Source: Chromobacterium violaceum ATCC 12472
GTDB taxonomy: Bacteria > Pseudomonadota > Gammaproteobacteria > Burkholderiales > Chromobacteriaceae
Assembly: GCF_000007705.1 (NCBI RefSeq)
Contig: NC_005085.1
Span: forward strand, 806,001-870,000
Length of the DNA stretch: 64,000 nucleotides
Direction: 5' to 3'
The notes beneath the pieces were generated by a model. That model did not search any database and was not told where the DNA came from. It saw nothing but the letters and a program-made list of their open reading frames with translations. Numbering within the stretch: the first letter of the stretch is position 1; each line of letters starts with the position of its first letter. The position numbers and the translations under genes were made by a program. Shown piece after piece: positions 17,682 to 25,085 of this stretch.

Positions 17682-19280
17682 TCAATGGCGGATGATGTAG
17701 ATGTCTTTGCTGCGATAGCGTCCCAGCGGATTTTGGCCATAGCCGCCGACATAGGGCTTGACCAGCCTGGAGTCGGAGTATTGCAGCAAGGGAATGATGG
17801 TGTAGTCCTGCATGATGAGGCGATTGGCTTCTGTCAACAGCGCGCTTCTCTGTTCTGGGTCGGGGGACAGGTTGGCGCGCTCGATCAAGTCTTCCGCGGT
17901 CTGGTTGCAACCGCCGGAAACATTCTCGGCGTCGCCGCAGCGGACGATGCCGAGCATGGAAATCGCGTCGTTGTAGTCTGCCGTCCAACCGTTGCGAGCG
18001 ATCTGGAATTGTCCCTGATGCCGCTTTTGCATCAGCTTGGGATAGTCGGTCGATTCCAGCTGGGAATCGAGGCCCAGCTTGCTTTTCCATTCGCTGGCCA
18101 AGTACTCGCTCAAGGTTTTCTGGTAGTCGCTGGTATTGTAAATCAGCCGCAATTGGCGATGCGGCGCCACGCCCGCCTCCTTCAGCAGCTGCCGGGCGGC
18201 TGCCACCCTGTGGGCCATGGACCATGATTGCCATTCATAGGACGAGGGCGCCGCGCCTCTCAAGCCTTGCAGAATCACGCTATATGCCGGGCTTTGCCCA
18301 TCCGCCGTGATGGATTCCGCCAGTTTGTCGCGATCCACCACCATGGACAAGGCCTTACGCACCCGCACATCGCGCAGCAGAGGATCGCGCAGGTTGAGGC
18401 TGAAGTAGCGCAAGCTCAGCAACGGGCTGTTTTTGACCTCGGCGGGGTGAGAGAGTCTCAGCTTGTCGAATTGGCCGGGGGGGAGTTGGAAAACGAAATC
18501 GGTTTTGCCGGAGAAATAAAGCGAGACATCCTGGCCCAAATCCTCTACCGGCAAATAGTTGACTCGCTGCAATACCACCGAGTCGGCATCCCAGTACTGC
18601 CTGTTTTTTTCTAGGACGATACTTTGCCCCGCTGTCCACGCGACCAGCCGGAAGGCGCCGCTGGAAACCAATTTCCCCGGGTTCACCCAGTCTTTTCCCC
18701 AGCGCTGGATCGCATGCCTGGGCACCGGCCCCCATTGCGCATTGGCCAGCAATTCTGGCAAGAACGCCACCGGGTAAGCAGTCATCAGCTCCACCGTATA
18801 GTCATCGACTGCTCGCACGCCGACCTCAGCCAGCGGCATTTTCCCTGCCGTTACGGCCATGCCATTCTTCAGCACGCCGCCAAAGCCGTTCGCGTAAGGG
18901 GAATGCAAAGCCGGATCCAGCAGTCGCTGGATGCTATAGACGACGTCCGCAGCTCGAATGGGGACGCCATCGCTCCAGCGCGCATCCGGCCGTAGATGGA
19001 ATATCCAGGTGTCAGGATTTTTCCGTTCCCATGATACGGCCAGACCGGCTTGCAGGCGGCCGGCATTGTCCATAGCGGTCAGGCCTTCGAATAGGTCGTG
19101 GGTGATCATATTGTCGGGCAGCGCTTCCGCCAGTTGCGGATCCAGCGTCGCAGGCTCCGATCCGTTGCTGCGGATCAGTTCTTGCCGTTCCGCCAAGTCA
19201 GCGCCGGCTGGAATGACGGCGGCCGGTGCCGGCATGGCGATGAGCGTAATAAGAAACAACAGGGATGCTGAGGCCTTCAT
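17682..19280 (-). CDS. OppA-type oligopeptide-binding protein (solute-binding family 5)
   Basis: This 532-aa protein has a signal peptide (hydrophobic to about residue 20, cleavage near PAPA|AVIP) and family 5 motifs: GSEPATLDPQLAE, DLFEGLTAMDNAG, and WSDGVPIRAADVVYSIQRLLDP. It matches OppA/MppA proteins in length and order of motifs. No opp permease or ATPase genes are near; instead it lies behind an MFS carrier (190-bp gap) next to a biosynthetic operon. It may capture a peptide-like product, precursor or signal in the periplasm. Codon use is lower in GC than in the flanking core genes. Confidence 0.8.
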   Translation of the reverse strand: MKASASLLFLITLIAMPAPAAVIPAGADLAERQELIRSNGSEPATLDPQLAEALPDNMITHDLFEGLTAMDNAGRLQAGLAVSWERKNPDTWIFHLRPDARWSDGVPIRAADVVYSIQRLLDPALHSPYANGFGGVLKNGMAVTAGKMPLAEVGVRAVDDYTVELMTAYPVAFLPELLANAQWGPVPRHAIQRWGKDWVNPGKLVSSGAFRLVAWTAGQSIVLEKNRQYWDADSVVLQRVNYLPVEDLGQDVSLYFSGKTDFVFQLPPGQFDKLRLSHPAEVKNSPLLSLRYFSLNLRDPLLRDVRVRKALSMVVDRDKLAESITADGQSPAYSVILQGLRGAAPSSYEWQSWSMAHRVAAARQLLKEAGVAPHRQLRLIYNTSDYQKTLSEYLASEWKSKLGLDSQLESTDYPKLMQKRHQGQFQIARNGWTADYNDAISMLGIVRCGDAENVSGGCNQTAEDLIERANLSPDPEQRSALLTEANRLIMQDYTIIPLLQYSDSRLVKPYVGGYGQNPLGRYRSKDIYIIRH

Positions 19281-19470
19281 AAAAGGGACTCCTGCCAGGC
19301 GAAAATTGTTAGGGAAAGTTTCAATGCTTTCTCACGATTGGAATGGAAGCTGCGCGGTCCAGAAAAGTGGATGGGTGTTATCGCGCAAGCTGATGAGATC
19401 TGTCTGGGCTTGATTAGGGGGGATGCATTTTTCCCGCCAGCACCGCTGGCAGGAAGATCTCTTAGGATGG

Positions 19471-20718
19471 TCAGGCGTGGATGGGCTGGAATCGGTAGGC
19501 AACCCATAGCGATAGCATGAAAAAACACATCATGATCAGCGCGCAGCCTTGCAAGGCGAAGGAGAAGGAAATGCGCGACATATTGCTGACCAAGGGCATG
19601 GAGAGCGCGGTCCCCAGTCCAATTGAAAGCAAACGCAAGGAAGCCATTTTGCCTTTGTCGCTTTCCGAGGCTTGCCGCTGCAGGGCGGTTAAAAGCCAAG
19701 TGATGCTATTCAAGCTGGCGAAACCAATGATGAAAAAAGCGGCGAAGTGCCATAGCGGCGCCGTTGCCAGCGATAGCAGCAAAGTCGAGCCAGCCTGCAG
19801 AAACAGCCAGATGGGAAGCATTTTTTGCGCCAGGGTGCGCCGAGTGAAGAATGAGGCCGCGATCATGCCGATCGCCATCGTTCCTTCCATGGCGGAAATC
19901 GGCCAGCTCGCGCCGGCGTAATATTTAGCCACCAAGGGCACAACCAATACGTTGAGGCTGTAGGACAAAATAAAATCCGCCGAGCAAAGCGCCAGCATGA
20001 CCAGCACGGTGCTCTGTTTGGCCGCTTGTCTCAGCAGATGCAGCCAGCCATGCAGCACTTGTTGCAACAGCGCGCCAGGGCGCCAGCCCGTTTGCGCTGC
20101 ATTGTCCCGCGGGGCTGCAGAAACCGAGGGTTGCCGGGCCATGATCCACGCTGAAATCAGTGAGCCCAATACATCGAAAATCAGCGCGTAAATTGGGCTG
20201 GAGCGATACAGGATGATGCCTAGCAATGCCATGCCGCTCAATACGCCGATTTGAAACATTACCCCTATCTTTGCATTCAATTCGCCCTGTAGTTCGTCAG
20301 GAATATTCAATCCCGTAAATTTGAATAAGGCGCTGCGATGGACGTTGTCTATCAATGCGAGAAAGATCGCGGCCACGGTAATCAGCAGGACCATGCCATC
20401 TATTCTGGAGGCGGCTAGCAGAATGATGATGGCCATGGTCGCGGCGCGGGAGAGATCACATGCCAGATAAACCTTTTTCGCATCGAGATGATCGACCAGC
20501 GGGCCGGCAAAGGGCAAAACACAGATGGCTCCCAAGCCCTGGAAACTCAAAATTGTTGCCATGGCGGTAATGCTGCCAGTTAGTTCGAATAGCAATTGTC
20601 CCATTGCAAGAATGTGCACGCCGACGCCAATGCTGGAGCATAGAATCGCCAAGAGCAGGTTCTTTGCTACTCTGTTTTTGAAGATGGACATAATTTGTAT
20701 ATTTGATGCTATTGGCAT
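19471..20718 (-). CDS. MFS transporter associated with the biosynthetic cluster
   Basis: This 415-aa protein has about 12 transmembrane segments and resembles MFS carriers of the enterobactin-exporter/macrolide-efflux type (short N-terminus, LLFELTGSITAMATI near TM2, DLSRAATMAIIILLA near TM4). The start may instead be the ATG at 20691; neither has a clear ribosome site. It is divergent from the aminolevulinate-synthase-like gene across a 156-bp AT-rich region with palindromic sites, so it is likely co-regulated and exports the cluster product. Substrate is inferred from context only. Confidence 0.7.
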   Translation of the reverse strand: MPIASNIQIMSIFKNRVAKNLLLAILCSSIGVGVHILAMGQLLFELTGSITAMATILSFQGLGAICVLPFAGPLVDHLDAKKVYLACDLSRAATMAIIILLAASRIDGMVLLITVAAIFLALIDNVHRSALFKFTGLNIPDELQGELNAKIGVMFQIGVLSGMALLGIILYRSSPIYALIFDVLGSLISAWIMARQPSVSAAPRDNAAQTGWRPGALLQQVLHGWLHLLRQAAKQSTVLVMLALCSADFILSYSLNVLVVPLVAKYYAGASWPISAMEGTMAIGMIAASFFTRRTLAQKMLPIWLFLQAGSTLLLSLATAPLWHFAAFFIIGFASLNSITWLLTALQRQASESDKGKMASLRLLSIGLGTALSMPLVSNMSRISFSFALQGCALIMMCFFMLSLWVAYRFQPIHA

Positions 20719-20727
20719 TGTGCGGGA

Positions 20728-20739
20728 GTGTAGCTACAC
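20728..20739. promoter_or_regulatory. 12-bp perfect palindrome, possible operator
   Basis: GTGTAGCTACAC reads the same on both strands. It lies in the divergent regulatory region, 9 bases upstream of the MFS start, where a repressor dimer could bind. No regulator gene lies next to it. Confidence 0.4.
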
Positions 20740-20748
20740 GCAGATGGT

Positions 20749-20822
20749 CCGTCAACATAATTATCTAATACGAATTTTATATTTGACGGTACTTGCATTT
20801 GTCATTATTGTGGCGCCGTCAA
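20749..20822. repeat. Three regularly spaced CCGTCAA half-sites in the divergent promoter region
   Basis: The heptamer CCGTCAA occurs at 20749-20755 and 20816-20822, with its exact reverse complement TTGACGG at 20783-20789. Centres are 34 and 33 bases apart, about three helical turns. The middle copy overlaps the predicted -35 box of the biosynthetic operon. This looks like a regulator array, but chance cannot be excluded for heptamers. Confidence 0.45.
20783..20811 (+). promoter_or_regulatory. Predicted sigma-70 promoter of the biosynthetic operon
   Basis: A TTGACG -35 box (20783-20788), a 17-base spacer and a TATTGT -10 box (20806-20811) lie about 63 bases upstream of the first operon gene. 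The region is AT-rich relative to its surroundings. The -35 lies inside one of the CCGTCAA/TTGACGG half-sites, which would allow direct regulation. Confidence 0.5.
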
Positions 20823-20874
20823 TCAGGAAGCGCATGATCGGCAATCCAAAAATCCATATGACGGGAGTCTGTAG

Positions 20875-22086
20875 ATGAGCACTGACAACGCTACGATTGA
20901 GCTGAACTTGGACCGGGAGCTGCGTGTCCTTTTTGAAGATCGACTGACGCAACTTAAGTCGGAAGGCCTGTATCGCAGTTTCATGCCCTGCGAGCACGAT
21001 GCGAGCCATCCTGGCACGACGCGCTATCGGCAACGCCAGGTTGAGGTTTGGTGCAGCAATGACTATCTCGGGCTGAGCCAGGATCCGCAGGTGATCGAGC
21101 GCTTGCGCGAATCCGCGGCCTTGCATGGTTCGGGCACGGGCGGCTCTCGCAATATAGCCGGCACCAGCATCTCCCATGTCGAGCTGGAGCGCCAGTTGGC
21201 GCAATGGCATGGCAAGGAGCAGGCGCTGGTTTTCAATGGCGGCTATACCGCCAATTTCGAGTTTTTGAGCACCTTGATCGCAGCCGTGCCCGACATGGCG
21301 ATATTTTCTGACAGCCTGAATCACCGTTCACTGATAGAAGGCATACGCCGCCATCCGTGCCAGAAATTCATCTTTCCGCACAACGATGTAGAAACGCTGG
21401 AAAAGCAGCTGGCCAGCGTGCCGCTGTCTCAACCCAAGCTGATCGTTTTCGAGTCCATCTATTCGATGGATGGTGATATCGCGCCAATCCAGGTCATTCT
21501 GGATCTGGCGGATCGTTACCAAGCCTGGACCTTCCTGGACGAAACCCATGCCATCGGCCTGTATGGCGGAAGCGGCGCCGGCCTCTGCGAAGAGATAGAG
21601 GAAACCAGGGCCACATTCATTCAAGGCGTATTCGGCAAAGCCATGGGCACCTTGGGCGGCTATATCGCCGGTCCGGCCTCGGTGGTGGATTTTGTCCGCT
21701 CCAGCGCGCCTGGCTTCATCTTCACCACCGCGCTGCCGCAAGCGCTGTTGGACGCGACGCTATGCAGTTTCGAGAGAGTGCGCGAAGACCGGCAATTGGT
21801 GCAGGATCTGCACAGCAACGTCATTTTCTTCCGCGCGCAGCTGGATGCGGCGGGGATCCCTTATCTGCCGGCTCAAAGCCACCTGGTGCTGGTGCCAGTG
21901 GCGGGGGCGGAGCGCATCAAAACCGTCGCTCGTCGCCTGCTGGAAGAGTTCGATATCTATGTGCAGCCGATCAACTACCCTTCCGTGCCGCGCGGAGGCG
22001 AACGCTTCCGCCTGACCGTGGGTCCTCGACGCAGTCATGAAGAGATTCAGCGGTTTGTCGCGGCGCTGAAGCATTGCCTTGCCTGA
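20875..22086 (+). CDS. 5-Aminolevulinate-synthase-like alpha-oxoamine synthase (specialised metabolism)
   Basis: This 403-aa PLP enzyme belongs to the alpha-oxoamine synthase family, which condenses an amino acid with an acyl-CoA and releases CO2. The match to ALAS is close: VWCSNDYLGL (58-67), GTGGSRNIAGT (87-97), SDSLNHRSLIEGI (145-157), SMDGDIAPI and the PLP lysine K255 in VFGKAMG, ending with VQPINYPSVPRGGERFRLT. Betaproteobacteria make heme precursors from glutamyl-tRNA, so an ALAS here points to specialised metabolism, as in C5N-unit pathways. CqsA- or BioF-like activity with another acyl-CoA is the alternative. It is the first gene of a five-gene operon and has a GGGAG ribosome site. 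Confidence 0.82.
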   Translation: MSTDNATIELNLDRELRVLFEDRLTQLKSEGLYRSFMPCEHDASHPGTTRYRQRQVEVWCSNDYLGLSQDPQVIERLRESAALHGSGTGGSRNIAGTSISHVELERQLAQWHGKEQALVFNGGYTANFEFLSTLIAAVPDMAIFSDSLNHRSLIEGIRRHPCQKFIFPHNDVETLEKQLASVPLSQPKLIVFESIYSMDGDIAPIQVILDLADRYQAWTFLDETHAIGLYGGSGAGLCEEIEETRATFIQGVFGKAMGTLGGYIAGPASVVDFVRSSAPGFIFTTALPQALLDATLCSFERVREDRQLVQDLHSNVIFFRAQLDAAGIPYLPAQSHLVLVPVAGAERIKTVARRLLEEFDIYVQPINYPSVPRGGERFRLTVGPRRSHEEIQRFVAALKHCLA

Positions 22087-22108
22087 TTTCTTCCGGAGAA
22101 CTTGCACC

Positions 22109-22951
22109 ATGCGTTTCAATCCGCTTTTCCCGACCATCGGAACCGAGCTGACCGGCGTAACCTTCAATGACATCCTGAGTGATGCTTTGTTTCCTGAATT
22201 GGACCACGCTTTACGCCAGCATCAATTGCTGGTGATCCGCGGTTTGCAGCTGACGCCGGAGCAACAATTGTTGCTGGCGCGGAAGTTCGGCCATCCCATT
22301 CCCTTTGTGATGAGCCGTTACCATCATCCGGATCATCCAGAGTTGATGATATCGTCCAACGAGGTGAAGGATGGCAAGCCGCTGGGGGTGGCTCGGGTCG
22401 GCAATTTCTGGCACCAGGACTCGTCTTTTACTCAAGATCCAGCGGCTTACACCATGTTGTACGGCATCAACATCCCGCCGCGCAGCGGCGACACGCTGTT
22501 TGCCAGTGCGATCGATCTGTATCGCCGCCTTCCCGAAGAGTGGAAGCGACGCATAGCTGGCTTGCAGGCTCGTCATACCGTCAGCAAGCGTTTTCGCATT
22601 CGCGCCGAGCATGTCGGCCTGTCGATTGCCGAACTTAATGAGGTGATCGCCCAGGAGCACCCGACTGTGTTGCATCCCCTGGTGCAGATCGATCAGGACT
22701 CCGGCCAGCCCTATCTCTATGCCTCCAAGGAGTATGTCGACGAGGTGCTCGGGCTGGATCGGGCCAGCAGCGACGAGTTCCTCGATCTGATCGACCGACT
22801 GACGCAGGACCCCGCCCATGTGTATGTCCACCGCTGGCAGCCGGGCGATCTGCTGATTTGGAAAACCCGCACCGCTTTGCATGCCGCCACGGCAGTCGAG
22901 CCCGGACTCAGCCGCACGGTGCATAGGGCAAGCATTGAGGCACCCGTCTAA
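22109..22951 (+). CDS. TauD/TfdA-family Fe(II)/2-oxoglutarate dioxygenase
   Basis: This 280-aa oxygenase shows the facial triad H102-x-D104 (in FWHQDSS) and distal H258 (in TALHAAT), with R269 placed to bind 2-oxoglutarate. Such enzymes hydroxylate, desaturate or halogenate small molecules; the aspartate of the triad argues against a halogenase. The start at 22109 has a GGAGAA ribosome site and follows the ALAS-like gene by 22 bases. Its TAA overlaps the next ATG (TAATG). It likely tailors the product of the operon. Confidence 0.83.
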   Translation: MRFNPLFPTIGTELTGVTFNDILSDALFPELDHALRQHQLLVIRGLQLTPEQQLLLARKFGHPIPFVMSRYHHPDHPELMISSNEVKDGKPLGVARVGNFWHQDSSFTQDPAAYTMLYGINIPPRSGDTLFASAIDLYRRLPEEWKRRIAGLQARHTVSKRFRIRAEHVGLSIAELNEVIAQEHPTVLHPLVQIDQDSGQPYLYASKEYVDEVLGLDRASSDEFLDLIDRLTQDPAHVYVHRWQPGDLLIWKTRTALHAATAVEPGLSRTVHRASIEAPV

Positions 22952-23910
22952 TGCCAGGCATCGCGACACCGTCCATTTGTTATCCGCTGGGCCGGGTTGA
23001 GGCGCGCCAGCTGCACCAGTCCAGCGGCGCGCCGCTGGACGAGGTGCTGAACATCACTCGCTGCGATGGGTTTCCGGCCTTGGGGGAAGGAGAGCAAAGC
23101 TGGGAGTTGGCCGCGTCGGCGGCCCGCGACCTGTTGCGGCGGGAGGGCATTGCTCCCGATCAGATCAGTCATGTCATCTATGCCGGCACCGGCTGTTGGG
23201 ATCGGCCGTTTTGGTCGCCGTCGGCCAAGATCGCTCAGGCCATTGGCATCCATGGCGCCCATTGTTTCGAAGTCACCAACTTTTGCAATGCCGCCTGGAC
23301 GGCCATCAATCTCGCCTGCGACAAGCTAGATAGCGGCCGCGCCGATCTGGTGCTGGTGGTCACCGCCGATCAGCTCAGCCGTCTGGTGGATCGCGACAGC
23401 GCGGATTCGCTTTCTCTGTTCAACTTCGGCGATGCGGCAGCGGCGGTGCTGGTGAAGCGAGGAGGAGAGCGCTACCGCTTGCTGCATAGTGCCATGCGCA
23501 CCGACCCCGGCTGGGTGGATTACTATGCCGGCGCCTGGCGGGATGGCAAGGTTCGAGTCGAGCGGCAGCCGCACCGCCGCGGCTTGGCGCAGGCTTACCT
23601 GGATAATTTCGCGCTCTTGGTCCAGCGCACGCTGGACGCGCTGGGAAGATCGCTGGCCGAGGTGCGCTATCTGCTCATCAATCATGGCGACGAGGACATG
23701 CATCGAAGCTTGCTGGCGCGGCTGGACTTGAGCGAGGAGCGCACGGTTTTCAATTATCACCGGCTGGGGCATATGGGGAGCGCCGATACCTTGATCGCGC
23801 TGGAACAACTCGAGCGCGAGCAGCAGCTGCAGGCCGGAGATCTGATTCTGCTGGCCAGCAGCGCGATGGGCTTTAGCTGGGGCATTACCGCCGTGGAGTA
23901 CCAAGCATGA
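22951..23910 (+). CDS. KAS III-like (FabH-family) condensing or acyl-transfer enzyme with altered triad
   Basis: This 319-aa protein has the thiolase-fold pattern of ketoacyl synthase III. Cys112 in TNFC-NAAW sits at the same position as the FabH nucleophile, and His245 in LINHGDED matches the catalytic His. The Asn that completes the FabH triad (in a GN-T-S-A motif) is replaced by His274 in GHMGSAD, with Asp279 close by. This change suggests acyl transfer, or condensation with a substrate other than malonyl-ACP, as known in Cys-His-Asp type FabH relatives. It is translationally coupled to its neighbours on both sides. Confidence 0.75.
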   Translation: MPGIATPSICYPLGRVEARQLHQSSGAPLDEVLNITRCDGFPALGEGEQSWELAASAARDLLRREGIAPDQISHVIYAGTGCWDRPFWSPSAKIAQAIGIHGAHCFEVTNFCNAAWTAINLACDKLDSGRADLVLVVTADQLSRLVDRDSADSLSLFNFGDAAAAVLVKRGGERYRLLHSAMRTDPGWVDYYAGAWRDGKVRVERQPHRRGLAQAYLDNFALLVQRTLDALGRSLAEVRYLLINHGDEDMHRSLLARLDLSEERTVFNYHRLGHMGSADTLIALEQLEREQQLQAGDLILLASSAMGFSWGITAVEYQA

Positions 23911-25085
23911 AGATCCTGATCATTCACCAAGTGCCTTATCCCAAGATGCAGTACCACTTGGGGCTGGATCATCAGCAGCATGACATCACCTATATCGGCT
24001 ATCCGGCACGGATGGCGGATCTTCCCGCCTCATTGCGGGCGCAACGCCTGTTATTGAATGACGGCGAGGATTTGGCCGACGGCGTGATCCGGCAGACTTC
24101 GCCGCAGGATGGTTACCAGGCGGTGTTGTCTTTGTCGGAGTTCGGCATTCTGCAGGCCTACCGGGTCCGACAGCATCTGGGCGTGCCGGGCGATGACCTG
24201 GCGATGTTGCAGCGCGTGCGCGACAAGGTGGCAATGAAGGCGGCGCTGCATGGCTCGGGCATCGATTTCCCGCGTTTTTTCCCCGCCCAGGGGCTGAGCG
24301 CGCCAGACTGGCAGGGCCAAACCGTGCTCAAGCCCCGGAAAGGCGCCTCCAGCGAGGGCGTCAGGATCTACCCGGCAATGGACCAGGCCTGGGCCGCGTT
24401 TGCTGAGCTGCAGGATGGCGAGGACTGGCAGCTGGAAGAATACATTGAAGGCAGCATCCATCATGCCGATGGCTTGGTGCAAGCCGGCCAGCTGGTCGAT
24501 CTGACCGTCAGCCGCTATCTGAACAAGCCCGTCGATTTCGCCGAGGGCAACCCGCTCGGTTCCTACCAATTGCCCACTGATCCGCGTCATTTCGCCTTCG
24601 CTGTGGACGTGGTGCAGGCCCTGGGCATACGTGACGGTTGCTTGCACCTGGAGTTTTTTGAAACCGCCGATAAGCGGCTGGTGTTCCTGGAAGTGGCAAA
24701 CCGGATGGGGGGCGCCGGCGTGGTCGACGCGCATTGGCGCCATGGCGGCATCCATTTGCCCAGCCACGAAATCGCCATCCGCCTAGGGTTGCCCAGGCCG
24801 CGGCCGCAGCCAGGCAGCGGGCGTTTCCACGGTTGGCTGGTTTTCCCCGGCCATCATCTGGGGGAAGGCGAAGCCGACCTGCGCTTGCCGGAAGACTTGG
24901 CCAGCGATCCCCGCGTGGACCGTTTGCATACGCTGCCGGCCGGGCAGGCGCTCAGCCAGCACATCACGTATCACGAGTGGCAGGTGCCGGTTTTCATCGA
25001 AGCTTCGGATGAAAGCCCGCAGGCCTTGGCGGTTTTTTTCAACGATTGCATGCGACGTATCCAAATAAACAGGAGGCCGATATGA
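23907..25085 (+). CDS. ATP-grasp carboxylate-amine ligase-like protein
   Basis: This 392-aa protein has an ATP-grasp core: a glycine-rich phosphate loop KPRKGASSEGV (142-152), the hinge QLEEYIEG (175-182) and the metal-binding FLEVANRMGGAG (260-271) with E262 and N265. ATP-grasp enzymes activate a carboxylate as acyl phosphate and join it to an amine or thiol, which here suggests amide formation between pathway intermediates or an amino acid. The start overlaps the KAS III-like stop (ATGA) and the stop overlaps the next gene (ATGA). Substrates unknown. Confidence 0.8.
   Translation: MKILIIHQVPYPKMQYHLGLDHQQHDITYIGYPARMADLPASLRAQRLLLNDGEDLADGVIRQTSPQDGYQAVLSLSEFGILQAYRVRQHLGVPGDDLAMLQRVRDKVAMKAALHGSGIDFPRFFPAQGLSAPDWQGQTVLKPRKGASSEGVRIYPAMDQAWAAFAELQDGEDWQLEEYIEGSIHHADGLVQAGQLVDLTVSRYLNKPVDFAEGNPLGSYQLPTDPRHFAFAVDVVQALGIRDGCLHLEFFETADKRLVFLEVANRMGGAGVVDAHWRHGGIHLPSHEIAIRLGLPRPRPQPGSGRFHGWLVFPGHHLGEGEADLRLPEDLASDPRVDRLHTLPAGQALSQHITYHEWQVPVFIEASDESPQALAVFFNDCMRRIQINRRPI

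Noticed and set aside
19425-19455. Hairpin GCCAGC...GCTGGC between the MFS and OppA-like genes as a terminator
   Set aside because: Read in the direction of the minus-strand genes, the stem is followed by A rather than T residues, so it does not fit an intrinsic terminator.
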